Under the pieces are notes generated by a model, which ran no database searches, had not been told where the DNA came from, and saw only the letters and a list, made by a program, of their open reading frames with translations. 64,000 bases of DNA. Source: an uncultured Oscillospiraceae bacterium. Lineage in GTDB: Bacteria; Bacillota; Clostridia; Oscillospirales; Oscillospiraceae. This document shows positions 50,349-59,264 of this stretch, piece after piece; positions within the stretch are counted from its first letter, which is position 1, and each line of letters begins with the position of its first letter. The position numbers and the translations under genes are program-made. The stretch is from NCBI GenBank assembly GCA_950075865.1, contig CATMVA010000001.1:1-64000 (forward strand), written 5' to 3'.

Positions 50349-51113
50349 GTGGAGTACACTGTAAAGGAACTGGCCCGGATGGCCGGGATCACGCCCCGGA
50401 CCCTTCGCTGGTATGACAGGGTAGGGCTTCTGCCCCCAGAGCGATTGACAGAAGCCGGGTATCGGGTCTATGGTTCAGAGCAGGTAGACCGACTTCAGCA
50501 GATCCTGTTTTATCGGGAGTTGGGATTTCCGTTGGATGAGATTAGAACTATTTTAGACGATACGGATTTTAATCCTGAGGTGGCGCTGCAGAGTCATCTC
50601 AGGGCATTGCAGGAGCATCGGGAGCGGCTGAATGAGCTGATCACCACGGTAGAGCGAACCCTTCTGAACAAGAAAGGAGAGATTAGGATGACAGATCAAG
50701 AGCGGTTTGCCGCCTTTAAGAAGAAGGCGGTGGAAGAGAATGAGGCCAAATACGGCCCGGAGATCCGGGAGAAGTATGGTGACGCAGCGGTTGATGCCGC
50801 CAACCAGACTCTATTGGGAATGGATCAAGAGAAAAAGGACGCGTGGGATGCGCTGGATGCCCAAATCAGGTCAGCTATGGAAGCCGCTGTAATCGGCGGG
50901 GAGGACCCTGCAGGAGCGGAAGGGCAGAGGATCGCCCAACTCCACAAGCAGTGGCTGGGGTTTGTGTTCAGGGATTATGATCCCCTCCGCCATGTGGGGA
51001 TCGCTCAACTTTATGTTGCCGATGAGCGATTTGCCGCTTACTACGACAGAGAAGTGCCTGGTTGTGCCCGGTTCCTTCGGGATGCAGTTTCCGTATTCAT
51101 CGAAACGGTATGA
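50349..51113 (+). CDS. MerR family regulator with TipAS antibiotic-recognition domain
   Basis: A 254-residue regulator. The N-terminal winged HTH is YTVKELARMAGITPRTLRWYDRVGLLPPERLTEAGYRVYG, followed by the dimerisation coiled coil (~75-115). The C-terminal TipAS-like helical domain (~120-254) carries YGPEIREKYGDAAVDAANQTLLGM, HKQWLGFVFRDYDPLRHVGIAQLYVADERFAAYYDREVPGCARFLRDAV. TipA proteins bind thiopeptide-like or other drugs and activate transcription. GTG 50349 follows AGGAGGG (50336-50342). Upstream of a MATE pump, which it may control. Confidence 0.92.
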   Translation: MEYTVKELARMAGITPRTLRWYDRVGLLPPERLTEAGYRVYGSEQVDRLQQILFYRELGFPLDEIRTILDDTDFNPEVALQSHLRALQEHRERLNELITTVERTLLNKKGEIRMTDQERFAAFKKKAVEENEAKYGPEIREKYGDAAVDAANQTLLGMDQEKKDAWDALDAQIRSAMEAAVIGGEDPAGAEGQRIAQLHKQWLGFVFRDYDPLRHVGIAQLYVADERFAAYYDREVPGCARFLRDAVSVFIETV

Positions 51114-51150
51114 GGAACACCCTCTCCGAAAGGAGAGGGTGTTCCTCATA
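51109..51150 (+). terminator. 19-bp perfect hairpin overlapping the tipA stop codon
   Basis: Arms 51109-51127 (ending CCTCTCC) and 51132-51150 (starting GGAGAGG) are perfectly complementary with loop GAAA. The stop codon TGA (51111-51113) is inside the stem. No T-run follows, so it may stabilise the mRNA 3' end or terminate weakly. Confidence 0.6.
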
Positions 51151-51156
51151 CCGGGG

Positions 51157-51185
51157 TTGTATCGGAGTGAAAAAAGGAATATAAT
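51157..51185 (+). promoter_or_regulatory. Promoter of the second MATE gene
   Basis: TTGTAT (51157-51162), 17 bp, TATAAT (51180-51185). Confidence 0.7.
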
Positions 51186-51213
51186 AGGGATATCATGAAA
51201 AGAGGCGAGATTT

Positions 51214-52581
51214 TTGGCTCAGAATGATTTTTCCCAGGGGAAGATGTCCCGAAATATTCTGTCTATGGCAATCCCGATGACGGTGGCCCAGCTGATCCAG
51301 ATCCTCTACAACATTGTGGACCGGGTTTATTTGGGGCATATTGAGGAAGTGGGGCGGCTGTCTATTACAGGGGTGGGGCTCTGCCTGCCGGTGATCTCCA
51401 TCATCATCGCGTTTGCGAATCTCTGCGGTATGGGAGGAGCCCCTCTGTGTTCCATATATCGGGGCAGGGGAGAAAATGATGAGGCAGAGTATGTAATGGG
51501 AAATTCCTTTACGATGCTTTTGGGCTTTGGCGTAGTCCTGACCGTTTTATGTCTGTACCTGAAACAGCCGATCCTTTATCTCTTTGGTGCCAGTGATGCC
51601 ACATTTCCCTTTGCGGATGACTATCTTACCATTTACCTTTGCGGTACCCTCTTCGTTATGATCGGTCTGGGGATGAACTCCTTTATCAATGCCCAGGGCT
51701 TTGGACGAACTGGTATGTTTACTGTGGTCATTGGGGCGGTGCTCAATTTGATCCTGGATCCGGTATTTATTTTCGGATTTCAAATGGGCGTAAAGGGTGC
51801 GGCATTGGCGACCATTTTTTCCCAGGCGGTTTCTGCTGTCTGGGTCATGCGGTTTCTGACAGGGCCTAGGGCTATTATCCGTCTACGGTTGAGTGCCATG
51901 AGACTGCGGCTTCAGCGGGTCGGAAAGATCCTTTCCCTAGGGGTATCCAGCTTTGTCATGGCTATGACCAACTCGCTTGTGCAAAGCCTCTGTAATGCGA
52001 CACTCCAGCGAACGGGGGGAAACTTGGGAGACTTGTATGTGGGAGTCATGACGGTGATCAACTCGGTGCGGGAGGTGATCACTATGCCGATCATGGGCAT
52101 TACTCACGGCTGCCAACCGGTTCTGGGGTACAACTACGGCGCCAAGCTCTATTCCCGTGTGCGGGAAGGGATCCGGATCACCACGGCGGCGACACTGATT
52201 TGTGCCTTGGCTGGATGGGCACTGGTAATGGCGGCACCTCAGGCGTTTATCCATATTTTCAACAATGAAACCGAACTGATAGTGGCCGGTGTACCGGCTT
52301 TCAGGCTCTATTTCTGCACTTTCTTCTGTATGGTGGGGCAGATGGTAGGTCAATCAGTATCAGTAGCGCTGGGACGGTCCAAGACTGCTGTTTTTTTCTC
52401 TTTGCTTCGAAAGGCGTTCATTGTGGCGCCTCTCACTGTAATTTTGCCGGCGCTTGGCTGGGGGGTGAATGGAGTTTTTGCCGCAGAGCCGATCTCCAAT
52501 GTGGTAGGTGGCATTGCTTGCTTCACTGTCATGGTTTTTACGGTATACATTCCTTTGGGGCGCCGCAAGGACGGAGAGTGA
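51214..52581 (+). CDS. MATE family efflux transporter (MepA-like)
   Basis: A 455-residue 12-TM antiporter: IPMTVAQLIQILYNIVDRVYLGHI, ITGVGLCLPVISIIIAFANLCGMGGAPL, and the second half MGITHGCQPVLGYNYGAKLYSRVREGI. The start is TTG 51214 with GAGGCGAG about 10 bases before; no in-frame ATG upstream. Closest to MepA-type drug pumps. It is downstream of the MerR/TipAS gene, has its own promoter, and may be co-induced. Confidence 0.92.
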   Translation: MAQNDFSQGKMSRNILSMAIPMTVAQLIQILYNIVDRVYLGHIEEVGRLSITGVGLCLPVISIIIAFANLCGMGGAPLCSIYRGRGENDEAEYVMGNSFTMLLGFGVVLTVLCLYLKQPILYLFGASDATFPFADDYLTIYLCGTLFVMIGLGMNSFINAQGFGRTGMFTVVIGAVLNLILDPVFIFGFQMGVKGAALATIFSQAVSAVWVMRFLTGPRAIIRLRLSAMRLRLQRVGKILSLGVSSFVMAMTNSLVQSLCNATLQRTGGNLGDLYVGVMTVINSVREVITMPIMGITHGCQPVLGYNYGAKLYSRVREGIRITTAATLICALAGWALVMAAPQAFIHIFNNETELIVAGVPAFRLYFCTFFCMVGQMVGQSVSVALGRSKTAVFFSLLRKAFIVAPLTVILPALGWGVNGVFAAEPISNVVGGIACFTVMVFTVYIPLGRRKDGE

Positions 52582-52613
52582 CAGACTGACCATATGGCAG
52601 AGTCATCGTCGGG

Positions 52614-52642
52614 AGGGCGGAGCCGGAGGGCTCCGCCCTTTT
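52614..52642 (+). terminator. Terminator after the second MATE gene
   Basis: AGGGCGGAGCC (52614-52624), loop GGAG, GGCTCCGCCCT (52629-52639), then TTT. Confidence 0.85.
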
Positions 52643-52701
52643 GACGCAGGAGAAAATTTTGCAGGTGTGAGATATTTCGCGTCGCTGGGGGATATTCCCA
52701 G

Positions 52702-52715
52702 TGAAAGCGCTTTCA
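52702..52715 (+). promoter_or_regulatory. Catabolite-responsive element (cre) upstream of the ECF sigma gene
   Basis: TGAAAGCGCTTTCA is a perfect 14-bp palindrome and matches the CcpA cre consensus (TGNAANCGNWNNCA). It lies 40 bp before the sigma gene start codon, between any upstream promoter and the Shine-Dalgarno, where CcpA binding would block transcription. hprK in this window supports an HPr/CcpA system, though ccpA is not in view. Confidence 0.7.
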
Positions 52716-52754
52716 AGCCAAGTCCCACGCCTATGCCCGCAAGGAGGGATCTCT

Positions 52755-53243
52755 TTGACCAATGACACCTTTGAACGCATGGCCCGCACCTACGGCGACG
52801 CCGTCTTCCGGGTAGCCTATCATGCCTTAGGCAGCCGCATGGATGCCGAGGACGTGTCCCAGACCGTGCTGCTGAAGCTCTATCAGACTGACAAGCCCTT
52901 TGCCAGTGACGACCATGCCAAGCACTGGCTGCTGCGGGTCACGGTCAACGAGTGCCGCAAGCTCCTGCGCACCCCATGGCGTAAGCGCGCCTTTCCATTG
53001 GAGGATTACGACGGCCCCAGCCCTGCTACCGAGGATCACAGCGATGTGCTGGCCGCGGTGATGGCGCTTGAGCCGAAGTACCGGGTGAGTATCTATCTCT
53101 ATTACTATGAGGGGTACTCGGTCCGGGAGGTGGCCAAGGCCCTAGGGGAGAAGGAATCTACCGTGCAGACCCGCCTAGCGCGGGCCAGAGAGAAGCTCAA
53201 AAAGACCCTTTCCGGCGAAAAGGAGGCAAAAGACTATGCATGA
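52755..53243 (+). CDS. ECF-type RNA polymerase sigma factor
   Basis: A 162-residue sigma factor. Region 2 is AVFRVAYHALGSRMDAEDVSQTVLLKLYQ; region 4 is LEPKYRVSIYLYYYEGYSVREVAKALGEKESTVQTRLARAREKLKKTL. The start is TTG 52755 (MTNDTFERMAR), preceded by AAGGAGG at 52741-52747; translating further upstream would include the cre site. Its end overlaps the next gene by 8 bp, which encodes a membrane protein that is probably its anti-sigma. Confidence 0.93.
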   Translation: MTNDTFERMARTYGDAVFRVAYHALGSRMDAEDVSQTVLLKLYQTDKPFASDDHAKHWLLRVTVNECRKLLRTPWRKRAFPLEDYDGPSPATEDHSDVLAAVMALEPKYRVSIYLYYYEGYSVREVAKALGEKESTVQTRLARAREKLKKTLSGEKEAKDYA

Positions 53244-53808
53244 TTTGAACAACTATCGCGAAACCTGCGCCCAGCTCACCTTGGACGCAGAGAAACTGGA
53301 GGAGATCATTACTATGACTGAGAACACCAATAAGAAAAACCGATTTTCCCGCCCCATGAGGACGGTACTTATCGCTGCCGCCTGCGTGGCCGCCCTGTGT
53401 GTCACCGCCATGGCCGCCCCGGCGGTGCAGAATCTGTTTATGTCCTTTAGCATCACCCTCACTGACCCCAGCGGAAACGCCCAAAATGCCCAGATGTTCG
53501 TCTGTTCTGACATGGCGCTGGAGAAGCGGGACGGGAAGGACATTCTCACCGTGAATGACCGGGAGATCGACGTGACCGATGCCTTTGCCAAGGACGGCAA
53601 GTATGTTCTGGAGGAGGAAGGGGCCGTTATTACCGTCCATCCCGATGGACAGGTGGAAGTGAGCATGGGGGGCATCGTCTACACCTTTGCCCTAGGGGAG
53701 GAGGTTCCTGTCGTCATCAAGGGCATTGAGGCGCCCGAAGACGCCGAGACCGGCAACTATATCGTCACCGACCAAAATAGCGGGATGGAGATCAGTCCCG
53801 CCAAGTAA
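53236..53808 (+). CDS. Putative anti-sigma factor / sigma-linked membrane protein
   Basis: A 190-residue protein. A short cytosolic N-terminus (~1-40, with NNYRETCAQLTLDAEKLEEII) is followed by one TM helix (~44-62: VLIAAACVAALCVTAMAAP) and an external beta-rich domain. The layout (cytosolic stub, one TM helix, external domain; overlap with an ECF sigma gene) is that of anti-sigma factors in Clostridia, but I recognise no anti-sigma domain by name. The function is an inference from context. A strong terminator follows. Confidence 0.7.
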   Translation: MHDLNNYRETCAQLTLDAEKLEEIITMTENTNKKNRFSRPMRTVLIAAACVAALCVTAMAAPAVQNLFMSFSITLTDPSGNAQNAQMFVCSDMALEKRDGKDILTVNDREIDVTDAFAKDGKYVLEEEGAVITVHPDGQVEVSMGGIVYTFALGEEVPVVIKGIEAPEDAETGNYIVTDQNSGMEISPAK

Positions 53809-53830
53809 CTCCGCTCCGATTGGTCCCAGG

Positions 53831-53859
53831 AAAAACCGCCCCGTGAGGGGCGGTTTTTC
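53831..53859 (+). terminator. Terminator after the sigma/anti-sigma pair
   Basis: AAAAACCGCCCC (53831-53842), loop GTGA, GGGGCGGTTTTT (53847-53858). Its tail touches the -35 of polA. Confidence 0.93.
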
Positions 53860-53888
53860 TTGCCCTGAGAGGGGAAAGCTGGTATAAT
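53860..53888 (+). promoter_or_regulatory. polA operon promoter
   Basis: TTGCCC (53860-53865), 17 bp, TATAAT (53883-53888). Confidence 0.75.
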
Positions 53889-53924
53889 GTGGGATAAGAA
53901 AATTTGCCCAGGGAGGCGCTTTTT

Positions 53925-56609
53925 ATGAAGCTCATGGTGATTGACGGTAATTCCATTGTCAACCGTGCTTTTTATGGGGTGCATATGCTTACCACCCGGG
54001 AAGGCGTCCCGACCAATGCCGTTTTTGGATTTATAAATATCCTCCTGAAGCTGCTGGATGAGGAAAAACCCGACGCCCTGTGCTGTACCTTTGACCTGAA
54101 GGCGCCTACATTCCGGCACTTGGCCTACGAGGGCTACAAAGCCCAGCGGAAGGGAATGCCTGAGGAACTGGCTCAGCAGATGCCCATTCTGAAGGAAGTT
54201 CTGGATGCCATGAACATCCCCTGGTATGAGCTGGAAGGATGGGAGGCTGACGACCTGATCGGCACACTCTCCAAGCTGGATGAGGAGGCCGGATGGGAGA
54301 CCGTAGTGGTCACAGGGGACAAGGACTCCCTTCAACTGGTGGACGAGCATGTGACAGTGAAGTTGGTCACCACCCGTATGGGACAGACCACAACCAGGGA
54401 CATGACACCGGATTCTTTCCGCGCCGAGTATGGCTTTGATCCCATTCATATCATCGACCTGAAAGCGCTTATGGGGGATTCCAGCGACAACATCCCCGGT
54501 GTCAAAGGTATCGGCGAAAAGACTGCCATGGGACTGATCCAACTCTATCATTCCATTGACCATCTCTACGACCGAATGCCTGATATATGCCAAGCGCCTG
54601 ATACCCCTGCCAAGCCTGCCGTAATAAAGAAACTCACAGAGGGGGAAGCCGACGCCAGAATGTCCTATGACCTGGCTACCATCCACCGAGACGTCCCCAT
54701 TCCCTTCAAGCCGGAGGATGCCCAGCGGAAAGAGCCAAACGGACCAGTCCTTTATGAGCTGTTCCTCAAGCTGGAGTTTGCCAAGCTCATTGACAAGTTG
54801 GGCCTGACTCATGGCCCCATAGGCGGAGAGACAGAGCGTGAGCCAGTTTTTGAGACGGCCTGTGAAAGCGAAACGGTGGAGACCCGGGAGCGCATGGAAG
54901 AGCTTTTAAAGCGATGGAAAACTGTGGATTGCGTGGATGTGCTGGCGTTGCCCGGTCTGGATGTCATATGTGTGGAGTGGGAGGAAAGCGAGACTCTTTC
55001 CTGCGCTGCGCTGTTCTTTTCCGGCCAGCTTGACTGTTATAATGAGTTCCTGACTGCGTTCTTTGGAGATCCCTCCATCCATAAAGCCACACACGGCCTG
55101 AAGGAGTTGTGGCGGGACCTGCTGGAGGAGGGCATCCGTCCTGCCGGCTTCCTATCAGATACCCAGCTTGCCGCATATCTGCTGGCACCTACCGACGGCA
55201 GCTATGATCTGGACAAGCTGGCCATGACCTACTTCAAGTGTCAGGCAGACCCGGCAAAGGTCTATTTGGATCCAGATGCTTTTGCTCCTTTGGCTGACCA
55301 TACCGTTCCACTGGCTGCACTGATGTCCCACTGCGCCTGGATCGGCGCTCTGCGGGAAGAGCTGGAGCCCCGTCTCAAAGAACTTGGCATGTGGGAGCTT
55401 TATCAGACGGTGGAGCTTCCTCTCTGTCCTGTGTTGGCAGAGATGGAATGTGCGGGGGTGCTGGTGGATCGGAAGACCCTAGCACAATTTGGCGTCATGC
55501 TGGATGATCAGATCAAGGCGGACGAACAGGCTATCTATGATCTGGCCGGAGAGAAGTTCAATATCAACTCCACTCAACAGCTGGGCCGTATTCTTTTTGA
55601 AAAGTTGGGCCTGCCTCCGGTCAAGAAGACCAAGACAGGCTACTCCACCAATGTGGAGGTGCTGGAGAAGTTGAGGATGCAGCACCCGATCATTGAACTG
55701 ATCCTGGAATACCGCCAATATACCAAATTGAAATCCACCTATGTGGACGGTTTAGGAAAAGTTATCGAGGAGGATGGGCGGATCCGCACGTCCTTCCAGA
55801 ATACAGTCACCGCTACCGGAAGGCTCTCCTCCACGGAGCCCAATCTGCAAAACATTCCGGTCCGGACCGAGCTAGGGGCCAAGCTGCGGTATATGTTTAC
55901 TGCTGCTCTAGGCCATATGTTGGTGGACGCTGATTACTCCCAGATCGAGCTGCGGCTGTTGGCCCATGTTGCTGATGATAAGGCCATGCAGGAGGCATTT
56001 CTCAGTGGAGAAGACATCCACACTGCCACAGCCGCCCAGGTCTTCGGCGTGGCTCCCGGCGAGGTCACTCACGAAATGCGCCGCCGGGCCAAGGCGGTGA
56101 ACTTCGGTATTGTGTATGGGATCTCGGCTTTTTCTCTGTCCGATGACATCGGAGTGAGTGTAGGGGAGGCCAAGGAGTATATGGAGCGGTATTTTGAGAC
56201 CTTTTCCGGTATTGCCCGGTACCAAAAAGAGGTGGTAGAGAAGGGATATGAAAACGGTTATGTCTCCACCCTTCTGGGCCGCCGCCGCTGGCTCCCGGAA
56301 CTGAAGTCTTCCAACCACAATCTGCGTTCTTTCGGAGAGCGGGTTGCCCTCAATATGCCCATCCAGGGAACGGCGGCTGATGTGATCAAGCTGGCCATGA
56401 TCAAGGTAAATGACCGTCTGCGTGCCGAGGGACTGAAAGCCAGACTGATCCTTCAGGTCCACGATGAGCTGATCGTGGAGTGTCCGGAGGAGGAGACCGA
56501 GCAGATCCGGGCGCTTCTGACCTACGAAATGGAAAGCGCGGTCAGCTATGCGGTTCCCCTTCGGGCGGACGCTGGTGTGGGTAAAAACTGGGGAGAGGCC
56601 AAAAATTGA
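53925..56609 (+). CDS. polA: DNA polymerase I
   Basis: An 894-residue repair and Okazaki-fragment polymerase. The 5'-3' exonuclease (1-~290) has MVIDGNSIVNRAFYG, YELEGWEADDLIGTL, VVTGDKDSLQLV and LMGDSSDNIPGVKGIGEKTA. The middle 3'-5' exonuclease-like domain (~310-480) lacks the DxE/D-type catalytic carboxylates, so there is no proofreading, as in Bacillus and Taq. The polymerase domain (~500-894) has motif A DADYSQIELR, motif B KAVNFGIVYG, and motif C QVHDELIVE. ATG 53925 has AGGGAGG; polA heads an operon with rimI, a GNAT gene and tsaD. Confidence 0.97.
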   Translation: MKLMVIDGNSIVNRAFYGVHMLTTREGVPTNAVFGFINILLKLLDEEKPDALCCTFDLKAPTFRHLAYEGYKAQRKGMPEELAQQMPILKEVLDAMNIPWYELEGWEADDLIGTLSKLDEEAGWETVVVTGDKDSLQLVDEHVTVKLVTTRMGQTTTRDMTPDSFRAEYGFDPIHIIDLKALMGDSSDNIPGVKGIGEKTAMGLIQLYHSIDHLYDRMPDICQAPDTPAKPAVIKKLTEGEADARMSYDLATIHRDVPIPFKPEDAQRKEPNGPVLYELFLKLEFAKLIDKLGLTHGPIGGETEREPVFETACESETVETRERMEELLKRWKTVDCVDVLALPGLDVICVEWEESETLSCAALFFSGQLDCYNEFLTAFFGDPSIHKATHGLKELWRDLLEEGIRPAGFLSDTQLAAYLLAPTDGSYDLDKLAMTYFKCQADPAKVYLDPDAFAPLADHTVPLAALMSHCAWIGALREELEPRLKELGMWELYQTVELPLCPVLAEMECAGVLVDRKTLAQFGVMLDDQIKADEQAIYDLAGEKFNINSTQQLGRILFEKLGLPPVKKTKTGYSTNVEVLEKLRMQHPIIELILEYRQYTKLKSTYVDGLGKVIEEDGRIRTSFQNTVTATGRLSSTEPNLQNIPVRTELGAKLRYMFTAALGHMLVDADYSQIELRLLAHVADDKAMQEAFLSGEDIHTATAAQVFGVAPGEVTHEMRRRAKAVNFGIVYGISAFSLSDDIGVSVGEAKEYMERYFETFSGIARYQKEVVEKGYENGYVSTLLGRRRWLPELKSSNHNLRSFGERVALNMPIQGTAADVIKLAMIKVNDRLRAEGLKARLILQVHDELIVECPEEETEQIRALLTYEMESAVSYAVPLRADAGVGKNWGEAKN

Positions 56610-56631
56610 TCAGGCATGCGGAGAAATCGTT

Positions 56632-57111
56632 ATGAAAAACTATAAACTGGTTCCCATGGACAAATCTCATATCAAGGAGATCGCTCAGATCGAGAAGGAG
56701 TGCTTTTCCGAACCATGGAGTGAGGCTTCTTTTGAGGAAGAACTCTATAACCCGCTCTGCTCCATTATTGTAGCCCAGCGTCCCGATGGGGCGGTGCTGG
56801 GTTATGCGGGACTCCATGCCATTATGGACGAGGGCTATATCGACAATATCGCCGTGCGGAAGGACTATCGTGGTCAAGGGATCGCCGATGACCTGCTGGG
56901 CGCCTTTATCCGCTTTGGACAGGCGAATCTGGCATTTCTTACGTTGGAGGTCCGTCCCTCCAACGAGCCGGCCATCCAGCTATACTACAAGCATGGTTTT
57001 GTCCAAGTGGGCCGCAGGAAAGACTACTACCAGCATCCCAGGGAGGATGCCATTATCATGACGCTGGAGTTTGAACGAGAGAATGAAAATGGAACTGAAA
57101 CCGCTGAATAA
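56632..57111 (+). CDS. rimI: Ribosomal protein S18-alanine N-acetyltransferase
   Basis: A 159-residue GNAT: EIAQIEKECFSEPWSEASFEEEL at the N-terminus, DNIAVRKDYRGQGIADDLL (acetyl-CoA motif), and LTLEVRPSNEPAIQLYYKHGFVQVGRRKDYYQHPREDAIIMTL, the RimI pattern with the Y-Y-x-x-P-x-E-D-A signature. ATG 56632 follows GGAG. Its end overlaps the following GNAT by 23 bp. Being next to tsaD matches the common tsaB-rimI-tsaD linkage. Confidence 0.92.
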   Translation: MKNYKLVPMDKSHIKEIAQIEKECFSEPWSEASFEEELYNPLCSIIVAQRPDGAVLGYAGLHAIMDEGYIDNIAVRKDYRGQGIADDLLGAFIRFGQANLAFLTLEVRPSNEPAIQLYYKHGFVQVGRRKDYYQHPREDAIIMTLEFERENENGTETAE

Positions 57112-58186
57112 AGCTGAGCTGACCGCCCTCTATTATGAAGAGATGGTTTACGATTTTCCCAAGTCCGAGCTAAAGCCCCTATCCGGAATGCTTCGGCTTA
57201 TGGACAAGGGGTGCTATCGGCCGTTGCTGGCCCTGATAGACGGAGAGACGGTTGGGTATGCCATCCTATGGTTGCCCCAAACAGGGGAAGGAGTCCTTCT
57301 GGAATACCTTGGGATCCTCCGGGGCAAACGGAACCATGGGTTAGGCGGAGCCCTCCTGACCAAACTGAAGGAGGAGTATTCCGGGATGTTCGGGGAGGTG
57401 GAGGCACCGGATTCTCCCGACCCATCGGAGAATGACCTCCGCCGCCACCGGGTGGGGTTCTACATCCGAAATGGCTTTCGGATGCTGGATTACGACTGCG
57501 CCCTTTTCGGGGTCCACTTCAACTGCATTTATTGTGGTTCCGAGACCGACGACAGAAAAATTGAGGCCGCCCATAGAAGTGTGTACGCCAACTATTTTTC
57601 TCCGGCCCATTTTGAATGCTATATTCAGCTTCCGCTGGTTCCCGGAGAGGAGGTCAAGCCTGCCCCGGAGTGGTTGGAAGAAGTATTTTCTACGCCTCGG
57701 ATTGAACTTGGGGAGCGCACCGCAGAGACTGCGGCTGTCTACTTTCAGAAGGTGAACAACGAGATCATCCGCAGGACCCTTCCACAGAAAGTAAAGAGCG
57801 TAGGGGAGGCGGTGGCCGATTTTTACATCACGCAAAGGCCAGACGCGACTAGCTTTGGCCGGACCATCTTGGTCGACGGACACTATGCGGGAGATGTGTG
57901 GTGTTATGGTATCCACCAAGGGGATGGATCGGATGCCATGGTAAGCTATTGCGTCTTTGAGCCTCGGCTCTGGGGGATCGGGGTGGCCACCCGGGCACTG
58001 ACCCTGTTTCTGGCCGAGGCCGCCGAAAAATATGCCCTTAAGACCGTTGGTGCCTTTGTCTATGCCGATCATCCCGCCTCCATCCGTGTACTGGAAAAAA
58101 ACGGTTTTCGCTTGGTGGAGGAATTTACAGAAGACGGCATGGTCTCTCGGTTCTATCAGTTCGATATTCCTCAAGAGAAAGCGTGA
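57089..58186 (+). CDS. Tandem GNAT acetyltransferase (two domains)
   Basis: A 365-residue protein with two GNAT folds in tandem. The N-terminal one (~1-170) has LEYLGILRGKRNHGLGGALLTKLKEEY and RVGFYIRNGFRMLDYDCALFGVHF. The C-terminal one (~190-365), RimJ/RimL-like, has VSYCVFEPRLWGIGVATRALTLFLAEAAEKY and HPASIRVLEKNGFRLVEEF. I start at ATG 57089 (MELKPLNKAEL) with GAGAG upstream; ATG 57083 is an alternative. The fusion of two different GNAT types and its place between rimI and tsaD are unusual. Substrate unknown. Confidence 0.82.
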   Translation: MELKPLNKAELTALYYEEMVYDFPKSELKPLSGMLRLMDKGCYRPLLALIDGETVGYAILWLPQTGEGVLLEYLGILRGKRNHGLGGALLTKLKEEYSGMFGEVEAPDSPDPSENDLRRHRVGFYIRNGFRMLDYDCALFGVHFNCIYCGSETDDRKIEAAHRSVYANYFSPAHFECYIQLPLVPGEEVKPAPEWLEEVFSTPRIELGERTAETAAVYFQKVNNEIIRRTLPQKVKSVGEAVADFYITQRPDATSFGRTILVDGHYAGDVWCYGIHQGDGSDAMVSYCVFEPRLWGIGVATRALTLFLAEAAEKYALKTVGAFVYADHPASIRVLEKNGFRLVEEFTEDGMVSRFYQFDIPQEKA

Positions 58187-58190
58187 TCTT

Positions 58191-59201
58191 GTGAATATTC
58201 TCGCATTTGAATCCACCTGTGATGAGACCGCCGCGGCAGTGGTTCAAGACGGCAGGAAAGTACTTTCTGACGCCATTGCCTCCCAAGTAGATATGCATAC
58301 CATTTATGGCGGTGTGGTGCCCGAGATCGCCTCCCGAAAGCATGTGGAGGCCATCGCGGGACTGGCCGACAAGGCGCTCAGCGATGCCGAGCTCACCAAA
58401 ACGGATATTGATGCTGTGGCAGTCAGCTACGCGCCCGGTTTGATTGGGGCGGTGCTGGTGGGAGTCAACTTCGCCAAGTCGGTGGCTCTGGCCTTGGGGG
58501 TCCCACTGATCCCTGTTCACCACATTCGGGGCCATATTGCCGCCAACTACATTGCTCATCCGGAGCTGGAGCCGCCCTTCGTGTGCCTGTGCATGTCAGG
58601 AGGAAATACCCTGATCGCCGATGTGCGTAGCTACACAGACATGGAAGTTATGGGCGCTACGCGGGATGACGCGGCGGGAGAGTGCTTTGATAAGGCTGCC
58701 CGGGTGTTGGGGATCGGTTATCCCGGCGGTGGACCTATGGACCAGCTGGCTCAGCAGTCCAAAGGCGGGGTCTATCAACTTCCCAAGGCTCACGTAGACG
58801 GCGCCGAGCTGGATATGAGCTTTTCCGGGTTGAAAACGGCGGTGGTCAATCTGGCTCACCACGCCCAACAGACGGGGGAGAAGCTGGACGAAGCTGCGCT
58901 TGCCCGGGATTTTACCCAGGCAGTGAGCGACGAACTGGTTCCCAGAGCGATGAAGGCCGCACGGGAGAAAGGCTACCGCAAACTGGTGGCAGCGGGTGGA
59001 GTTGCCGCCAACTCAATTATCCGGGCTGACCTGGAGCGGGAGTGTACACACTCCGGAATCCAGCTTTATCTTCCTCCGCTGTCCCTCTGTGGAGACAACG
59101 GCGCTATGGTGGGAGCTCAGGGCTATTATGAGTATTTGGACAGTCATACGGCTGGGAGCGATTTGAACGCATACGCTACACGAGATCTGGGTCGTGGTTG
59201 A
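58191..59201 (+). CDS. tsaD: tRNA N6-threonylcarbamoyladenosine synthase subunit TsaD
   Basis: A 336-residue ASKHA-fold protein transferring the threonylcarbamoyl group to A37 of ANN-decoding tRNAs with TsaB and TsaE. Seen: ILAFESTCDETAAAVV, VPEIASRKHVE, the metal site HHIRGHIAANY, LCMSGGNTLIADV, GATRDDAAGECFDKAARVLGIGYPGGGPMDQLA and the C-terminal LSLCGDNGAMVGAQGYYEY. The start is GTG 58191, 4 bp after the previous stop; its Shine-Dalgarno (GAGAAAG) is weak, consistent with coupling. The identification is secure. Confidence 0.96.
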   Translation: MNILAFESTCDETAAAVVQDGRKVLSDAIASQVDMHTIYGGVVPEIASRKHVEAIAGLADKALSDAELTKTDIDAVAVSYAPGLIGAVLVGVNFAKSVALALGVPLIPVHHIRGHIAANYIAHPELEPPFVCLCMSGGNTLIADVRSYTDMEVMGATRDDAAGECFDKAARVLGIGYPGGGPMDQLAQQSKGGVYQLPKAHVDGAELDMSFSGLKTAVVNLAHHAQQTGEKLDEAALARDFTQAVSDELVPRAMKAAREKGYRKLVAAGGVAANSIIRADLERECTHSGIQLYLPPLSLCGDNGAMVGAQGYYEYLDSHTAGSDLNAYATRDLGRG

Positions 59202-59210
59202 AAGCATGAT

Positions 59211-59255
59211 GAAAGAAAGCGAGACGCTTCCGGCGGAAGCGCCTCGCTTTCTTTC
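59211..59255. terminator. Bidirectional terminator between tsaD and the protease gene
   Basis: GAAAGAAAGCGAG (59211-59223) with CTCGCTTTCTTTC (59243-59255), and an inner hairpin CGCTTCC/GGAAGCG (59225-59241). Serves both converging operons. Confidence 0.82.
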
Positions 59256-59264
59256 TGATAAGAA

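Noticed and set aside
51109-51150. The 19-bp hairpin as a normal intrinsic terminator
   Set aside because: No T-run follows on either side; kept only as a hairpin of uncertain role.
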